DNA from: Chitinivibrio alkaliphilus ACht1
GTDB taxonomy: Bacteria > Fibrobacterota > Chitinivibrionia > Chitinivibrionales > Chitinivibrionaceae
Direction of reading: 5' to 3'
NCBI RefSeq assembly: GCF_000474745.1
Contig: NZ_ASJR01000005.1
Location: 62,001-126,000, forward strand
DNA: 64,000 bases
The notes beneath the pieces were generated by a model. That model was not told where the DNA came from. It saw only the letters and a program-made list of their open reading frames with translations, and did no database searches. Position numbers and translations under genes: made by a program. The number at the start of each line of letters is the position of its first letter. Position 1 is the first letter of the stretch. Below, one piece after another: positions 17,005 to 24,602 of this stretch.

Positions 17005-18213
17005 TCAATCAATACGCATGGTATCCGCCGGATTTGTCCGGGCGGCCTTCATGGCGGGAAAAAGACTCACAAAAAGGGTTACGACCCCCACAACCACTGC
17101 CGGAAGGGTAAAGCTCAGGGGTATAATATCGGCGTAAATATGGCTCCAGACAACTCCCCCGAAGGTAAAGGGGTCACTCAGGGGGATTCCCTCTGTGGCA
17201 AAATAGTAGCTCCCCGACCATGAAAGGGGAAGGGCAACAAGAATTGAAAGGATGGCAAGAATCATCATCTCCGCCACAATGAGCCCAAAAACCTGACCGG
17301 GAGTTGTCCCCACAGCCTTTAATACCCCGTATTCACGCTGACGCTCCAAAACAGCCATTAAAACCGTATTGAGAATACCAAATCCCACAATGATCAATAT
17401 GACAGTTACCCCCACAATCCCTCCTTTCTGATCTGCCTGCATCGCCTCGTAGAGGGAACGATTAAACTCCTGCCAGGGCTCAGCTATATATGGATCAGAA
17501 AGGCTTTTTTGTACCTCTGCGGCAAGGTTGCGGGCATTTTCATGTGTACCCACAAGGGATATTTCATGGACCCGATCCCACAATTCATAATACTCCTGGG
17601 CAATATCAAGGGGCATCAGCAGAAGCGATTCACTGATGCGCTGCTGATCCGGAGAAACAATGCCCCGTACGGAAAAAATATCCTCCGCAACCCGCCCATA
17701 GGCCGTCTGGGAAAACAGATACAGGGTATCTCCGGGGGCAACACGCAGACGCCGGGCAAGGTGCTTGCCCAAAAGGACTTCCGCCTTTTGCGACCGCATA
17801 TACTCCCCTTCAGTCACCCGGCCGCCATAGGAAAAAACCTCATCATGACGTCGGGGATCAACGGCCCGTACCGATACGGGAAGACTGCGAGTATCTGTTG
17901 CCGCAAGGCCGCTGCCAAAGAGTTCTGCCGTGGCAAAGGCCACATCTTCCCGATCTTCCATTGTGCCGAGTACATCCCGGTAATTATCAATGGTATAATA
18001 CATATCGGGGGTGGAGCGGTATGTGGAGTGGGCGATTTTTACATGACCCGTTTCATTGCGCGTTAATTCCCGTATAATAACATTGTACGATCCCACATTA
18101 AAGGCAATAGCCAGGGATGCCATAAAAAAGCCCGCAGTCATGGTAAGAAGGGTCAGGGCGGAACGCCGTTTCTGCCGGAAAATATTTCGAAAGGCTATTT
18201 TGAGCAATACCAT
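17005..18213 (-). CDS. FtsX-type ABC permease (second)
   Basis: A 402-residue paralogue of the adjacent permease with the same layout. TM1 is within RSALTLLTMTAGFFMASLAIA, followed by a large periplasmic domain, a coupling region REYGVLKAVGTTPGQV, and three C-terminal TMs. The two proteins are clearly diverged, as expected for a heterodimer with asymmetric roles like LolC and LolE. The ATG at 18213 overlaps by one base the stop of the LolA-like gene (TAATG), so translation is coupled. Confidence 0.85.
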   Translation of the reverse strand: MVLLKIAFRNIFRQKRRSALTLLTMTAGFFMASLAIAFNVGSYNVIIRELTRNETGHVKIAHSTYRSTPDMYYTIDNYRDVLGTMEDREDVAFATAELFGSGLAATDTRSLPVSVRAVDPRRHDEVFSYGGRVTEGEYMRSQKAEVLLGKHLARRLRVAPGDTLYLFSQTAYGRVAEDIFSVRGIVSPDQQRISESLLLMPLDIAQEYYELWDRVHEISLVGTHENARNLAAEVQKSLSDPYIAEPWQEFNRSLYEAMQADQKGGIVGVTVILIIVGFGILNTVLMAVLERQREYGVLKAVGTTPGQVFGLIVAEMMILAILSILVALPLSWSGSYYFATEGIPLSDPFTFGGVVWSHIYADIIPLSFTLPAVVVGVVTLFVSLFPAMKAARTNPADTMRID

Positions 18214-18953
18214 TATTCCTCCCGTACCGGTTCCCGAAGAGCCGCTGTGGAAAAACGATCCTGTGAAAGGGTAACATCAAATTCCAGATCAAGATAGTGC
18301 AGCACCGTTTTTCTGTTTTCTTCATCCTGAGGAACAAGCTCCAGTGTTGCCGGAATTGTTCTGTCTCCGAAGGTCTGAATATTTTTGAAGTTCATTATCC
18401 GTACCAATTCGCCGTGTTCATCATAAAACTCCTGTTTCACGGGAAGATTATCCTCCCGTCGGACCTGAATCCTGAGCTCTCCCCAGATAATTGCCCGATC
18501 TTTTTGGGGAACAGCTGAAAAATAACGATACTCACTGTCTTCCTGTACAAGTGATACCTCATAATCATCCTTCAGGGTATAGGCTCCGGTCAGGTCGTCA
18601 TTGGTAAAATCAGAGCCCATCCAGTCAGACATCATCATGGACGGCGGGATTTTTGTAATACGTTCTGTGCGGGGCATATAATTCCACAGCTCCGTACCCA
18701 CCTTCAGGGTGCCCATATTGCGTTCCCTCCGCGGAGATATCACCTTTATCAACATTTTCTCCTGGCCGTGGGTCCAGCTGAGCATTTCCATTTCCCGCTC
18801 CCAGTGGGGCGTGGTAATCTCCATGCGCATCCTCCCCCGGGATGAACTGCTTCGATACAAATCATCAAAGGTGGATACAAATTCCTCCAACGCCGTGTCT
18901 GATGCATACACTGCACCGATCATCATAGATACCACTGTCAATATACGCAACAT
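18213..18953 (-). CDS. LolA-like periplasmic lipoprotein/lipid carrier
   Basis: A 246-residue periplasmic protein with a signal peptide (about 1-18, ending VYAS). The body resembles the LolA-like/outer-membrane lipoprotein-sorting fold: SRGRMRMEITTP, LIKVISPRRERNMGTLKV, LWNYMPRTERITKIPPSMM and MGSDFTNDDL. These blocks are typical of the LolA-like group encoded beside FtsX or MMPL transporters, not canonical LolA. It would shuttle hydrophobic cargo from the two FtsX permeases across the periplasm, with the barrel protein as a possible outer-membrane receiver. Cargo is unknown. Confidence 0.8.
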   Translation of the reverse strand: MLRILTVVSMMIGAVYASDTALEEFVSTFDDLYRSSSSRGRMRMEITTPHWEREMEMLSWTHGQEKMLIKVISPRRERNMGTLKVGTELWNYMPRTERITKIPPSMMMSDWMGSDFTNDDLTGAYTLKDDYEVSLVQEDSEYRYFSAVPQKDRAIIWGELRIQVRREDNLPVKQEFYDEHGELVRIMNFKNIQTFGDRTIPATLELVPQDEENRKTVLHYLDLEFDVTLSQDRFSTAALREPVREE

Positions 18954-18956
18954 ACG

Positions 18957-19268
18957 CTACTCCTCTGAATCTGGTGTTGTTATTATTTTTTCTAAAAAAG
19001 AGACATATTCCGAAAAGGCCCGGCGCCCCCGCGGGGTTATTTCATAGGTTGTACGGGGACGATTATTTTTAAAGCTCTTATGAATACGAATATATCCGGC
19101 ATCATCCAACTGTTTTCCGTGGGAACTGAGATTGCCCCGGGTAATATCCAGTTTTTTCTGCAGCGTGGGAAAATCCTGACGGGGAGCTGCAATGAGCAAA
19201 GCCATAATACGCAGCCTGACCGGAGCCGACAGGAGGCGCTCCACCTTTTTTAAATCCCCCTGTTTCAT
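18957..19268 (-). CDS. Winged-helix transcriptional regulator
   Basis: A 103-residue single-domain DNA-binding protein. The pattern ERLLSAPVRLRIMALLIAA, then TLQKKLDITRGNLSSHGKQL (recognition helix) and a wing ending TTYEITPRGRRAF, matches the small MarR/ArsR-like group (HTH_27 type). Its ATG at 19268 overlaps the stop of the upstream membrane protein (ATGA), so the two are co-translated. It probably autoregulates the cassette at the inverted repeats near 19914-19935. The inducing signal could be sensed by the adjacent membrane protein; that link is inference. Confidence 0.82.
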   Translation of the reverse strand: MKQGDLKKVERLLSAPVRLRIMALLIAAPRQDFPTLQKKLDITRGNLSSHGKQLDDAGYIRIHKSFKNNRPRTTYEITPRGRRAFSEYVSFLEKIITTPDSEE

Positions 19269-19897
19269 GGCAACACCCGTTTTCGCTGCATCGCAATATC
19301 CACTCCCCCGGCAAAAAGTACCACCCCGAAACCAAGACCAGCAAATATCCATGGATGCCCCATAAGAAAAAAGAGACCCAACACCGCAACACCAATAAAA
19401 AGATAGGCAAGGCGGGTGTAGCAGGAAAGATGGAACAACACGCCCATACTATTTGTGCTGTACCCAAAAATAAACAGTAAGGCCGGTATCACATACACAG
19501 AATGACCGGCGTATATAAGATAGGTTATCACTGTAACGGCCGTTATAATATGGGGGGTATAAAAGGCAATAAATCGTGTGGTGAGAATACTGTTTTCTAT
19601 GAGTGTTCCCAGGGGAACCCCGTTTTTATCCGCTGCGGCTTGTATACAGCGCACCTTTAAAAACGTAAGCAGAAACAAGACAGCACCCCCGACAAGGAGA
19701 AGGTTTGACACGGCCACATCTGCCTGATGCATCTGAAACAAAAGAATAATTGTGGCCAGTATAGAGCCTGCGGACACCATAAAATAGGTTCCAAAGGCAA
19801 GTAATATAATGCGGAAATAGCGGGCACCCTCTGAAATATCCAGGGTGTCACGAATAATACTGAGATTTTCCCGGGCCTGATCTTTCTTTTGACTCAC
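19265..19897 (-). CDS. Polytopic membrane protein paired with the regulator
   Basis: About 210 residues with roughly six hydrophobic segments (for example FRIILLAFGTYFMVSAGSIL, LLLVGGAVLFLLTFL, IITAVTVITYLIYAG and IFAGLGFGVVLFAGG). It starts with a charged cytoplasmic N-terminus. No family was recognised. A TTG at 19903 sits only two bases from AAGGAG, whereas the GTG at 19897 is eight bases from it and is preferred. It is the promoter-proximal gene of the cassette and overlaps the regulator by four bases. That arrangement is like other wHTH plus membrane-protein pairs, where the membrane partner modulates the regulator. Confidence 0.68.
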   Translation of the reverse strand: MSQKKDQARENLSIIRDTLDISEGARYFRIILLAFGTYFMVSAGSILATIILLFQMHQADVAVSNLLLVGGAVLFLLTFLKVRCIQAAADKNGVPLGTLIENSILTTRFIAFYTPHIITAVTVITYLIYAGHSVYVIPALLFIFGYSTNSMGVLFHLSCYTRLAYLFIGVAVLGLFFLMGHPWIFAGLGFGVVLFAGGVDIAMQRKRVLP

Positions 19898-19913
19898 AGA
19901 CAAGACTCCTTTT

Positions 19914-19935
19914 CAAACAAGTTTGCACTACAAAC
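19914..19935. promoter_or_regulatory. Inverted-repeat operator for the FtsX-LolA cassette
   Basis: Three half-sites lie in 22 bases: CAAAC, two bases, GTTTG, five bases, CAAAC. They form two overlapping inverted repeats directly downstream of the -10 element of the cassette promoter, across the expected transcription start. Binding here would block initiation. The winged-helix protein of the cassette is the natural candidate. Confidence 0.5.
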
Positions 19936-19963
19936 AATATATACAAAAAACTAAGAAGTTCAA
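19936..19963 (-). promoter_or_regulatory. Sigma70-type promoter of the FtsX-LolA cassette
   Basis: On the minus strand TTGAAC (plus-strand 19958-19963) and TATATT (19936-19941) are separated by 16 bases. The predicted start near 19929 leaves a leader of about 30 bases before the GTG at 19897. Confidence 0.6.
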
Positions 19964-20083
19964 TAAAAAAGTGAATGTTTATTCTCTCTTTGTATCTTTT
20001 TTGACGTTGCTATTAATAATTACAGGGGAATATTCGCAACACGGGGGGAGTCCCTTTTTGTTTTTTCCATAAGGAGCATCTTT

Positions 20084-20539
20084 ATGAAGTTTCTTGTCTT
20101 TTGTATCACGTTCTTTTCCTTTGTCCTTTTGGCAGGTTGCGCCCGCGAGCATGATGTTATTGGTGATCCACACATGGATGAGCCTGCAGCAACAGAGCCA
20201 TACACGGGAGACACCGGGGAAGAAGAACCACCCATGGATGACCCTCATGGTGATCCACACATGGATGACCCTCATGGTGATCCACACATGGATGACCCTC
20301 ACGGTGATCCGCACATGGATGACCCTCACGGTGATCCACACATGGATGACCCTCACGGTGATCCACACATGGATGACCCTCATGGTGATCCGCACATGGA
20401 TGACCCTCACGGTGATCCACACATGGATGAGCCTCATGGTGATCCACACATGGACGACCAACACATGGATGCCCCACAGCTGGACGATCAGCACATGGAC
20501 GACCCACACGACGGGGGCGACGAACTACAGATACAGTAA
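20084..20539 (+). CDS. His/Asp-rich repeat lipoprotein
   Basis: A 151-residue lipoprotein. A signal peptide with lipobox LAGC puts the lipidated Cys at about residue 19. A short linker follows, then eight tandem nonapeptides of the form MDDPHGDPH and a degenerate tail of MDDQH-type units. The mature protein is almost wholly Asp, His, Pro, Gly and Met, strongly acidic and unlikely to fold compactly without ligand. The dense His/Asp/Met pattern suggests metal binding at the cell surface or in the periplasm, but this is inference. AAGGAG lies about seven bases before the ATG. The other five frames over the repeats are also open because the unit is 27 bases; they are artefacts. Confidence 0.75.
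   Translation: MKFLVFCITFFSFVLLAGCAREHDVIGDPHMDEPAATEPYTGDTGEEEPPMDDPHGDPHMDDPHGDPHMDDPHGDPHMDDPHGDPHMDDPHGDPHMDDPHGDPHMDDPHGDPHMDEPHGDPHMDDQHMDAPQLDDQHMDDPHDGGDELQIQ
20234..20449 (+). repeat. Eight tandem 27-bp units inside the lipoprotein gene
   Basis: Eight head-to-tail copies, each beginning atggatga, encode one nonapeptide. Units differ almost only at third positions (cat/cac, cca/ccg), plus one Asp-to-Glu change in the last copy. Near identity at the DNA level points to recent expansion by slippage or unequal recombination. Confidence 0.95.
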
Positions 20540-20555
20540 TATCTGGTATGGCAGA

Positions 20556-20590
20556 TATGACGTGCCATAGGCACTGACGGGCACGTCATA
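20556..20590. terminator. Hairpin between convergent genes, possible bidirectional terminator
   Basis: An 11-bp perfect stem (TATGACGTGCC with its complement) and a 13-base loop lie between the repeat lipoprotein (plus) and the gene ending at 20596 (minus). Neither side has a strong T-run. Confidence 0.5.
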
Positions 20591-20595
20591 CCTGC

Positions 20596-21057
20596 TCATC
20601 TATTTTCCAAACCGCGGCCTTTGCGCTCTTGACGAATAGTATCATGATTTGCTTCAATATACGAAAGTAGCTCCGCAAGTCCCGCACGCTCCGTTTCATG
20701 TGCTTCAGCAAATTTTTCTTTGCAAGTCCATTCGTTCGGGGTAGCAAGATCCCACGCAAGAACTGCTCGTATACAGTCGGCCCACTCCTGCGGATCACCC
20801 CCAATATATTCATTCACTACTCCACCGAGAACTGAATGTAGTAACCCGAAAAGTATTTCCTCAGACTCTGAAATCTGTTCTGCCTGAGCTGTTCGATGTA
20901 TACGAAATCGCAACTGGCCTGCATAAAACCAGAACGCAGCCTCACTCATATCTTCCATCCCCCCTGCATAATAATACATCTGAACAGGATGCTCTGTTGC
21001 AGCCATGGCAGGAGAAAAATCATCGAGGGGATCAAGCCCCGGGAAGTATGCAGACAC
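20596..21057 (-). CDS. Unrecognised protein, probably with a frameshifted N-terminus
   Basis: A 153-residue frame starting at a GTG without a ribosome site. It contains YYYAGGMEDMSEAAFWFYAG and LGGVVNEYIGGDPQEWADCI; no family was recognised. Upstream of the GTG the same frame stays open for seven codons (AVFIFVV) back to a TGA. A second frame from about 21170 encodes YGVTSYAILLAGVLF before running out of frame at a T-rich stretch (plus-strand 21075-21082). Joining the two restores one N-terminal membrane segment ahead of the conserved body. The true gene may therefore begin near 21170 with one base lost or gained. It converges with the repeat lipoprotein and is divergent from the DUF389 gene. 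Confidence 0.5.
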   Translation of the reverse strand: MSAYFPGLDPLDDFSPAMAATEHPVQMYYYAGGMEDMSEAAFWFYAGQLRFRIHRTAQAEQISESEEILFGLLHSVLGGVVNEYIGGDPQEWADCIRAVLAWDLATPNEWTCKEKFAEAHETERAGLAELLSYIEANHDTIRQERKGRGLENR

Positions 21058-21197
21058 GACAAAGATAAAGACCGCTCAAAAAGAACACCCGCAAGAAGAA
21101 TTGCATAAGAAGTTACTCCGTACTGCTTAAAGGAATACTGGCCACTTTCTGCGCTCTCAAACAAGTTCAATAATACATCCTGCTCCTACAAAATGAA

Positions 21198-21225
21198 TGT
21201 CTTTCGTATATATTAATGCTATACT
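21198..21225 (+). promoter_or_regulatory. Possible promoter of the DUF389 gene
   Basis: TGTCTT, 16 bases, then TATACT, ending 21 bases before the ATG. The -10 is good and the -35 weak. Confidence 0.35.
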
Positions 21226-21246
21226 AGAAAAAAAACAGGAGTACCC

Positions 21247-23097
21247 ATGTGGCATATTATTTCTGAAGAAGAACAGTATGAATATATCCGCGAACAAACA
21301 GGCTCTCTTCATGAAGCCTATTCACTTCAGTACCTTGTCTTTGAAGAAACTATCCAGCTACCACAAGAATCCCGGGTTCTTCTGTTTCTTCCCGATGCAC
21401 ATATAAAAAAACTGCTTCCCCATCTTATAGACCAACACTGTGTGGTATCTGTGCTCCCCCATCCCGAAGCACGGGAAGCAGCACTTTCCTTGGGCGTGCA
21501 TGCCTCTTTAGAAAAAGAGATTAACCATATCCAAAACGCCCCCGATCCAATAACCATGGACATACTCTACTGTAATGATATCCCTGTCTTCAACGCCCTT
21601 ATTATTGGAAGAGGCTTTCCCACATCATCAAATAATTCGAAAACAAAGCTCCAGCTAAGCCACCTTTTTCGTCTCTTTAACAGCATTCCCTTTCAAGTCA
21701 ATATTGCCATCTCCGATGACAAAGAACTCACCACAGCTGCCACGGGTGTGATAATCTCTCAACATCGCAAAAGCACCATTCTTTCACGGCTGATTCTGGA
21801 AGATTCAACCATAAATGACGACCGCATGTTTTTATTTATCATCGCCCCACGAAGTATTGGAGATATCTGTCGTGTAATACTGCGTTCTTTTTTACAGAAA
21901 AACAGGCTTCCCTCCTTTGGAGGCATAATAAAAAGTACGAAGGCAACCCTCTCGTTTCCACAGGGAGAACGGGAGTTTACCCTAGACAAAGAGAGTTACC
22001 GTGAAAAAAGCCTCTCCCTCCGGGTAGAAGCACAGGCCATACGCATGATTCCGGGAAGCGGCTTTGATAGAAACATGCTTGCACAGTCTGAAGGCACCAA
22101 TGTGTACAAAGTGCAAAACCTTCCTTCACCGGAGGTGGCTCAAGCCCTTAGTACACACCGCCTTCCCTTGATTCGACGGGCATCAACGGATGAGTTCCGT
22201 GATCTTTTTCAAATACTGCGAAATAATGCCACCCTCCATACCCCCTACATTGTACTCATTGTCTTATCCACCTTGTTGGCAACCCTCGGGCTTTTCACCA
22301 ATTCAGTTCCGGTGGTAATCGGTGCCATGATTTTAGCCCCTCTCATGGGGCCAATCATCTCCCTGAGCATGGGAGTACTTCGACAGGATAAAAAGCTCAC
22401 CCTTTCCAGTGTGACCACCATTGGAAGCAGTGTCTGCATGTCCCTTGGTGCAGCAACCCTTCTTACCTATTTCATGCCGCTCTCCACACCGGGAACAGAA
22501 ATACTCTCCCGCACGCATCCCACCTTGCTTGATTTAGGCATCGCTGCAATCTCCGGATGCGCCGGAGCCTATGCCCACGCCCGGGAAGATCTTGCCAAAA
22601 CCCTCGCAGGAGTGGCCATTGCCGTAGCACTCATCCCTCCCTTGGCCGTAACCGGCATTGGAATTGGGTGGGGACGATTTGATATTTTCGGTGGAGCAGC
22701 CCTGCTGTTTACGACAAACCTTGCAGGAATTACCCTGGCAGCAGCCCTCACCTTTCTTGTTCTCGGTTTCAGCCCCATAAAAAGATCACTGCGAGGTATG
22801 GCGGTCTCCCTCACAGTGGTGGCACTTCTTTCTATTCCCCTGGCAATGAGTTTTCACCACACCGTTTCTACACAACGTATGATACGCAATCTGGAAAAGA
22901 AAACCTTCTCCGTAGGAATGCTTCGCAACGTACAGGTGGAAACAAATACTCCTCTTACTCTCTCCTTTCGCCTGGTACACCACACTCCTCCCACCGCAGA
23001 TGATCTTTCATACTTACAAAATTCCCTCGAAGAGATATTACATACACCCCTTTCTATTGAAGTCACTCCAACTATTTCGCCTCTCAAGGAGCACTAA
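21247..23097 (+). CDS. DUF389 (TIGR00341-type) membrane protein with a long N-terminal domain
   Basis: A 616-residue protein. The C-terminal half (about 310-540) is a DUF389 membrane domain with about six hydrophobic helices and the conserved blocks VPVVIGAMILAPLMGPI, GAYAHAREDLAKTLAGVAIA and ALIPPLAVTGIGIG. The N-terminal 300 residues are soluble; segments such as FNALIIGRGFPTSS and LSLRVEAQAIRMIPG recall diacylglycerol-kinase-like domains found on some DUF389 proteins, without an obvious catalytic GGDGT motif. The function of DUF389 proteins is not established. GGAG lies six bases before the ATG. The disrupted barrel gene follows after one base, so the two are likely co-transcribed. Confidence 0.8.
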   Translation: MWHIISEEEQYEYIREQTGSLHEAYSLQYLVFEETIQLPQESRVLLFLPDAHIKKLLPHLIDQHCVVSVLPHPEAREAALSLGVHASLEKEINHIQNAPDPITMDILYCNDIPVFNALIIGRGFPTSSNNSKTKLQLSHLFRLFNSIPFQVNIAISDDKELTTAATGVIISQHRKSTILSRLILEDSTINDDRMFLFIIAPRSIGDICRVILRSFLQKNRLPSFGGIIKSTKATLSFPQGEREFTLDKESYREKSLSLRVEAQAIRMIPGSGFDRNMLAQSEGTNVYKVQNLPSPEVAQALSTHRLPLIRRASTDEFRDLFQILRNNATLHTPYIVLIVLSTLLATLGLFTNSVPVVIGAMILAPLMGPIISLSMGVLRQDKKLTLSSVTTIGSSVCMSLGAATLLTYFMPLSTPGTEILSRTHPTLLDLGIAAISGCAGAYAHAREDLAKTLAGVAIAVALIPPLAVTGIGIGWGRFDIFGGAALLFTTNLAGITLAAALTFLVLGFSPIKRSLRGMAVSLTVVALLSIPLAMSFHHTVSTQRMIRNLEKKTFSVGMLRNVQVETNTPLTLSFRLVHHTPPTADDLSYLQNSLEEILHTPLSIEVTPTISPLKEH

Positions 23098-23098
23098 A

Positions 23099-23893
23099 AT
23101 GAAATATGCCATTCTTCCGTTTCTGTGTATATCCATAACATTTGCTGAATTTACCGCCACGTGGGAAACAGGCTTTCTCTCGGTGTTACGACACACCATA
23201 CAATTTTCCCGTGAGGGCACCCTCTTTGATTATGTAGAGTAGGGGGGACAGGAAAATCACTACCCCATTCAACGCCTAAGCCTTGAATACCGTCCCCAAA
23301 AAAACCACTCCTTTATTCTTCTCTACCAACCCTTACTCCTGGAAACACGAGCAACCGCCAATGAAGAGATACGGATTAATGACGCAGTGTTTGCTCAGGG
23401 AACCCCCCTTGATCTCACCTACAGCTTTCCCTTTTACCGCTTTAGCTGGCTACGCCGCCTGAGCCACAGCCCCACACACAGCTTTGAAATAGGCCTCTCT
23501 CTCCAAATACGCAACGCCCAAATAACCTTTGCCGACAGGAAGGGAGACCTGCTCCGTGAAGAGCAAGATATCGGTCCCGTACCGGCTTTTAAGGTTCGTC
23601 TACATCGTTCCATACACGACTCCTACTGGATTGGCCTTGAAGCTGACGGCATGTATGCACCGGTACGGTATATCAATGGTTCAGACTCTGACGTAGAAGG
23701 AGCCATCCTTGATGCTTCACTCCGAGCCGGAAGAGATTTGGAACAGTTGCCTGGAGCGGTGTATCTTAACCTTCGCTATCTTGGTGGGGGCGCAGAAGGA
23801 ACCAGCGACCCGGGACAGTTTGGTGACGGGTATACAGAAAACTGGCTCCATTTTCTTATTTTAACCCTTGGCATGCAAGCCCACGTTTTTTAA
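23099..23893 (+). pseudogene. Secreted beta-barrel-like protein gene with an in-frame TAG
   Basis: One continuous frame of 264 sense codons is broken only by TAG at 23240-23242. The first part starts MKYAILPFLCISITFAEF, a signal peptide. After the stop, the same frame continues without shift as GGQENHYPIQRLSLEYRP and on through alternating strands to a C-terminal Phe (GMQAHVF), as in outer-membrane barrels. Codon use and strand pattern are the same on both sides. The downstream part could restart only at a GTG near 23387, which would lack a signal peptide. Nonsense mutation, sequencing error and amber read-through are all possible; the first two are far more likely. Confidence 0.65.
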
Positions 23894-23984
23894 AACCTGT
23901 ACGGAGAACTTCCCTCAGAAGGGTGGAAAATGTGACACGGGGCTCCTCAAAAAACTATTTTATAGTTCATTTTTCAAGGAGCAT

Positions 23985-24596
23985 ATGGTGAACCTTAGTG
24001 TACTGATAGCAATCCCTCTTATCTCGTGCCTCATCGGGTGGTTTACAAACTTTCTTGCTGTGAAGATGATCTTTCGCCCCTATAAAAAGCGTCGTATTCT
24101 GGGCCTTGTCGTTCAGGGCCTTTTGCCAAAACGGAAAGCCGAGCTGGCAAGACATATTGGCAACACCATTGAAAAAGAACTGATTTCCCACCGGGATATT
24201 CAAGAGGTTCTTTCAAAAAAATCCTTTCATAATGATGTTGTTGAAACCGTACTTGCGAGTATACAGGAGGTGATTGAGAAACAATTTGCTCAACACCCCA
24301 TGTTCGGTGCCTTTATTACTCCCGATACGGTGAAGGCCATTGTGGCCATGTTGCGAGATAGTTTGGAGGAAAAAGTACCGGCACTATTGGGAACCCTCTT
24401 TGAGCGCATGGAGCAGGAGATTGATTTTAAAGAGCTTGTGGAACATAAAATTCTTGATTTTGACATGCACAAACTGGAAGAGATTGTTTACGCCATTGCT
24501 GCGCGGGAACTTCGAGCAATTGAGTATTTCGGTGCGCTTCTTGGCGGTGTGGTGGGCCTTGTTCAAGTGGGAATCATTCTTTTTTTCGGAGTGTAA
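23985..24596 (+). CDS. DUF445-family membrane protein
   Basis: About 203 residues. An N-terminal membrane helix (LSVLIAIPLISCLIGWFTN) leads into the family motif TNFLAVKMIFRPYKKRRILG and QGLLPKRKAELARHIG. A helical amphipathic middle follows, then a C-terminal membrane helix (FGALLGGVVGLVQVGIILFF). The two-TM layout with an intervening helical domain is that of DUF445/YheB proteins, whose role is not known. AAGGAG precedes the ATG by three bases, or the next codon GTG by six, so the start may be 23988. It sits six bases before the first gene of the Bat operon and is probably transcribed with it. Confidence 0.82.
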   Translation: MVNLSVLIAIPLISCLIGWFTNFLAVKMIFRPYKKRRILGLVVQGLLPKRKAELARHIGNTIEKELISHRDIQEVLSKKSFHNDVVETVLASIQEVIEKQFAQHPMFGAFITPDTVKAIVAMLRDSLEEKVPALLGTLFERMEQEIDFKELVEHKILDFDMHKLEEIVYAIAARELRAIEYFGALLGGVVGLVQVGIILFFGV

Positions 24597-24602
24597 CCAC
24601 CC

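Noticed and set aside
20234-20449. CRISPR-like tandem repeat
   Set aside because: Units are directly adjacent with no spacers, and they encode a repeated peptide in frame.
20094-20570. Long plus and minus open frames across the lipoprotein repeats (MTLMVIHTW-type and histidine/cysteine-rich)
   Set aside because: The 27-base unit keeps every frame open. Only the frame with a lipobox signal peptide and ribosome site is credible.
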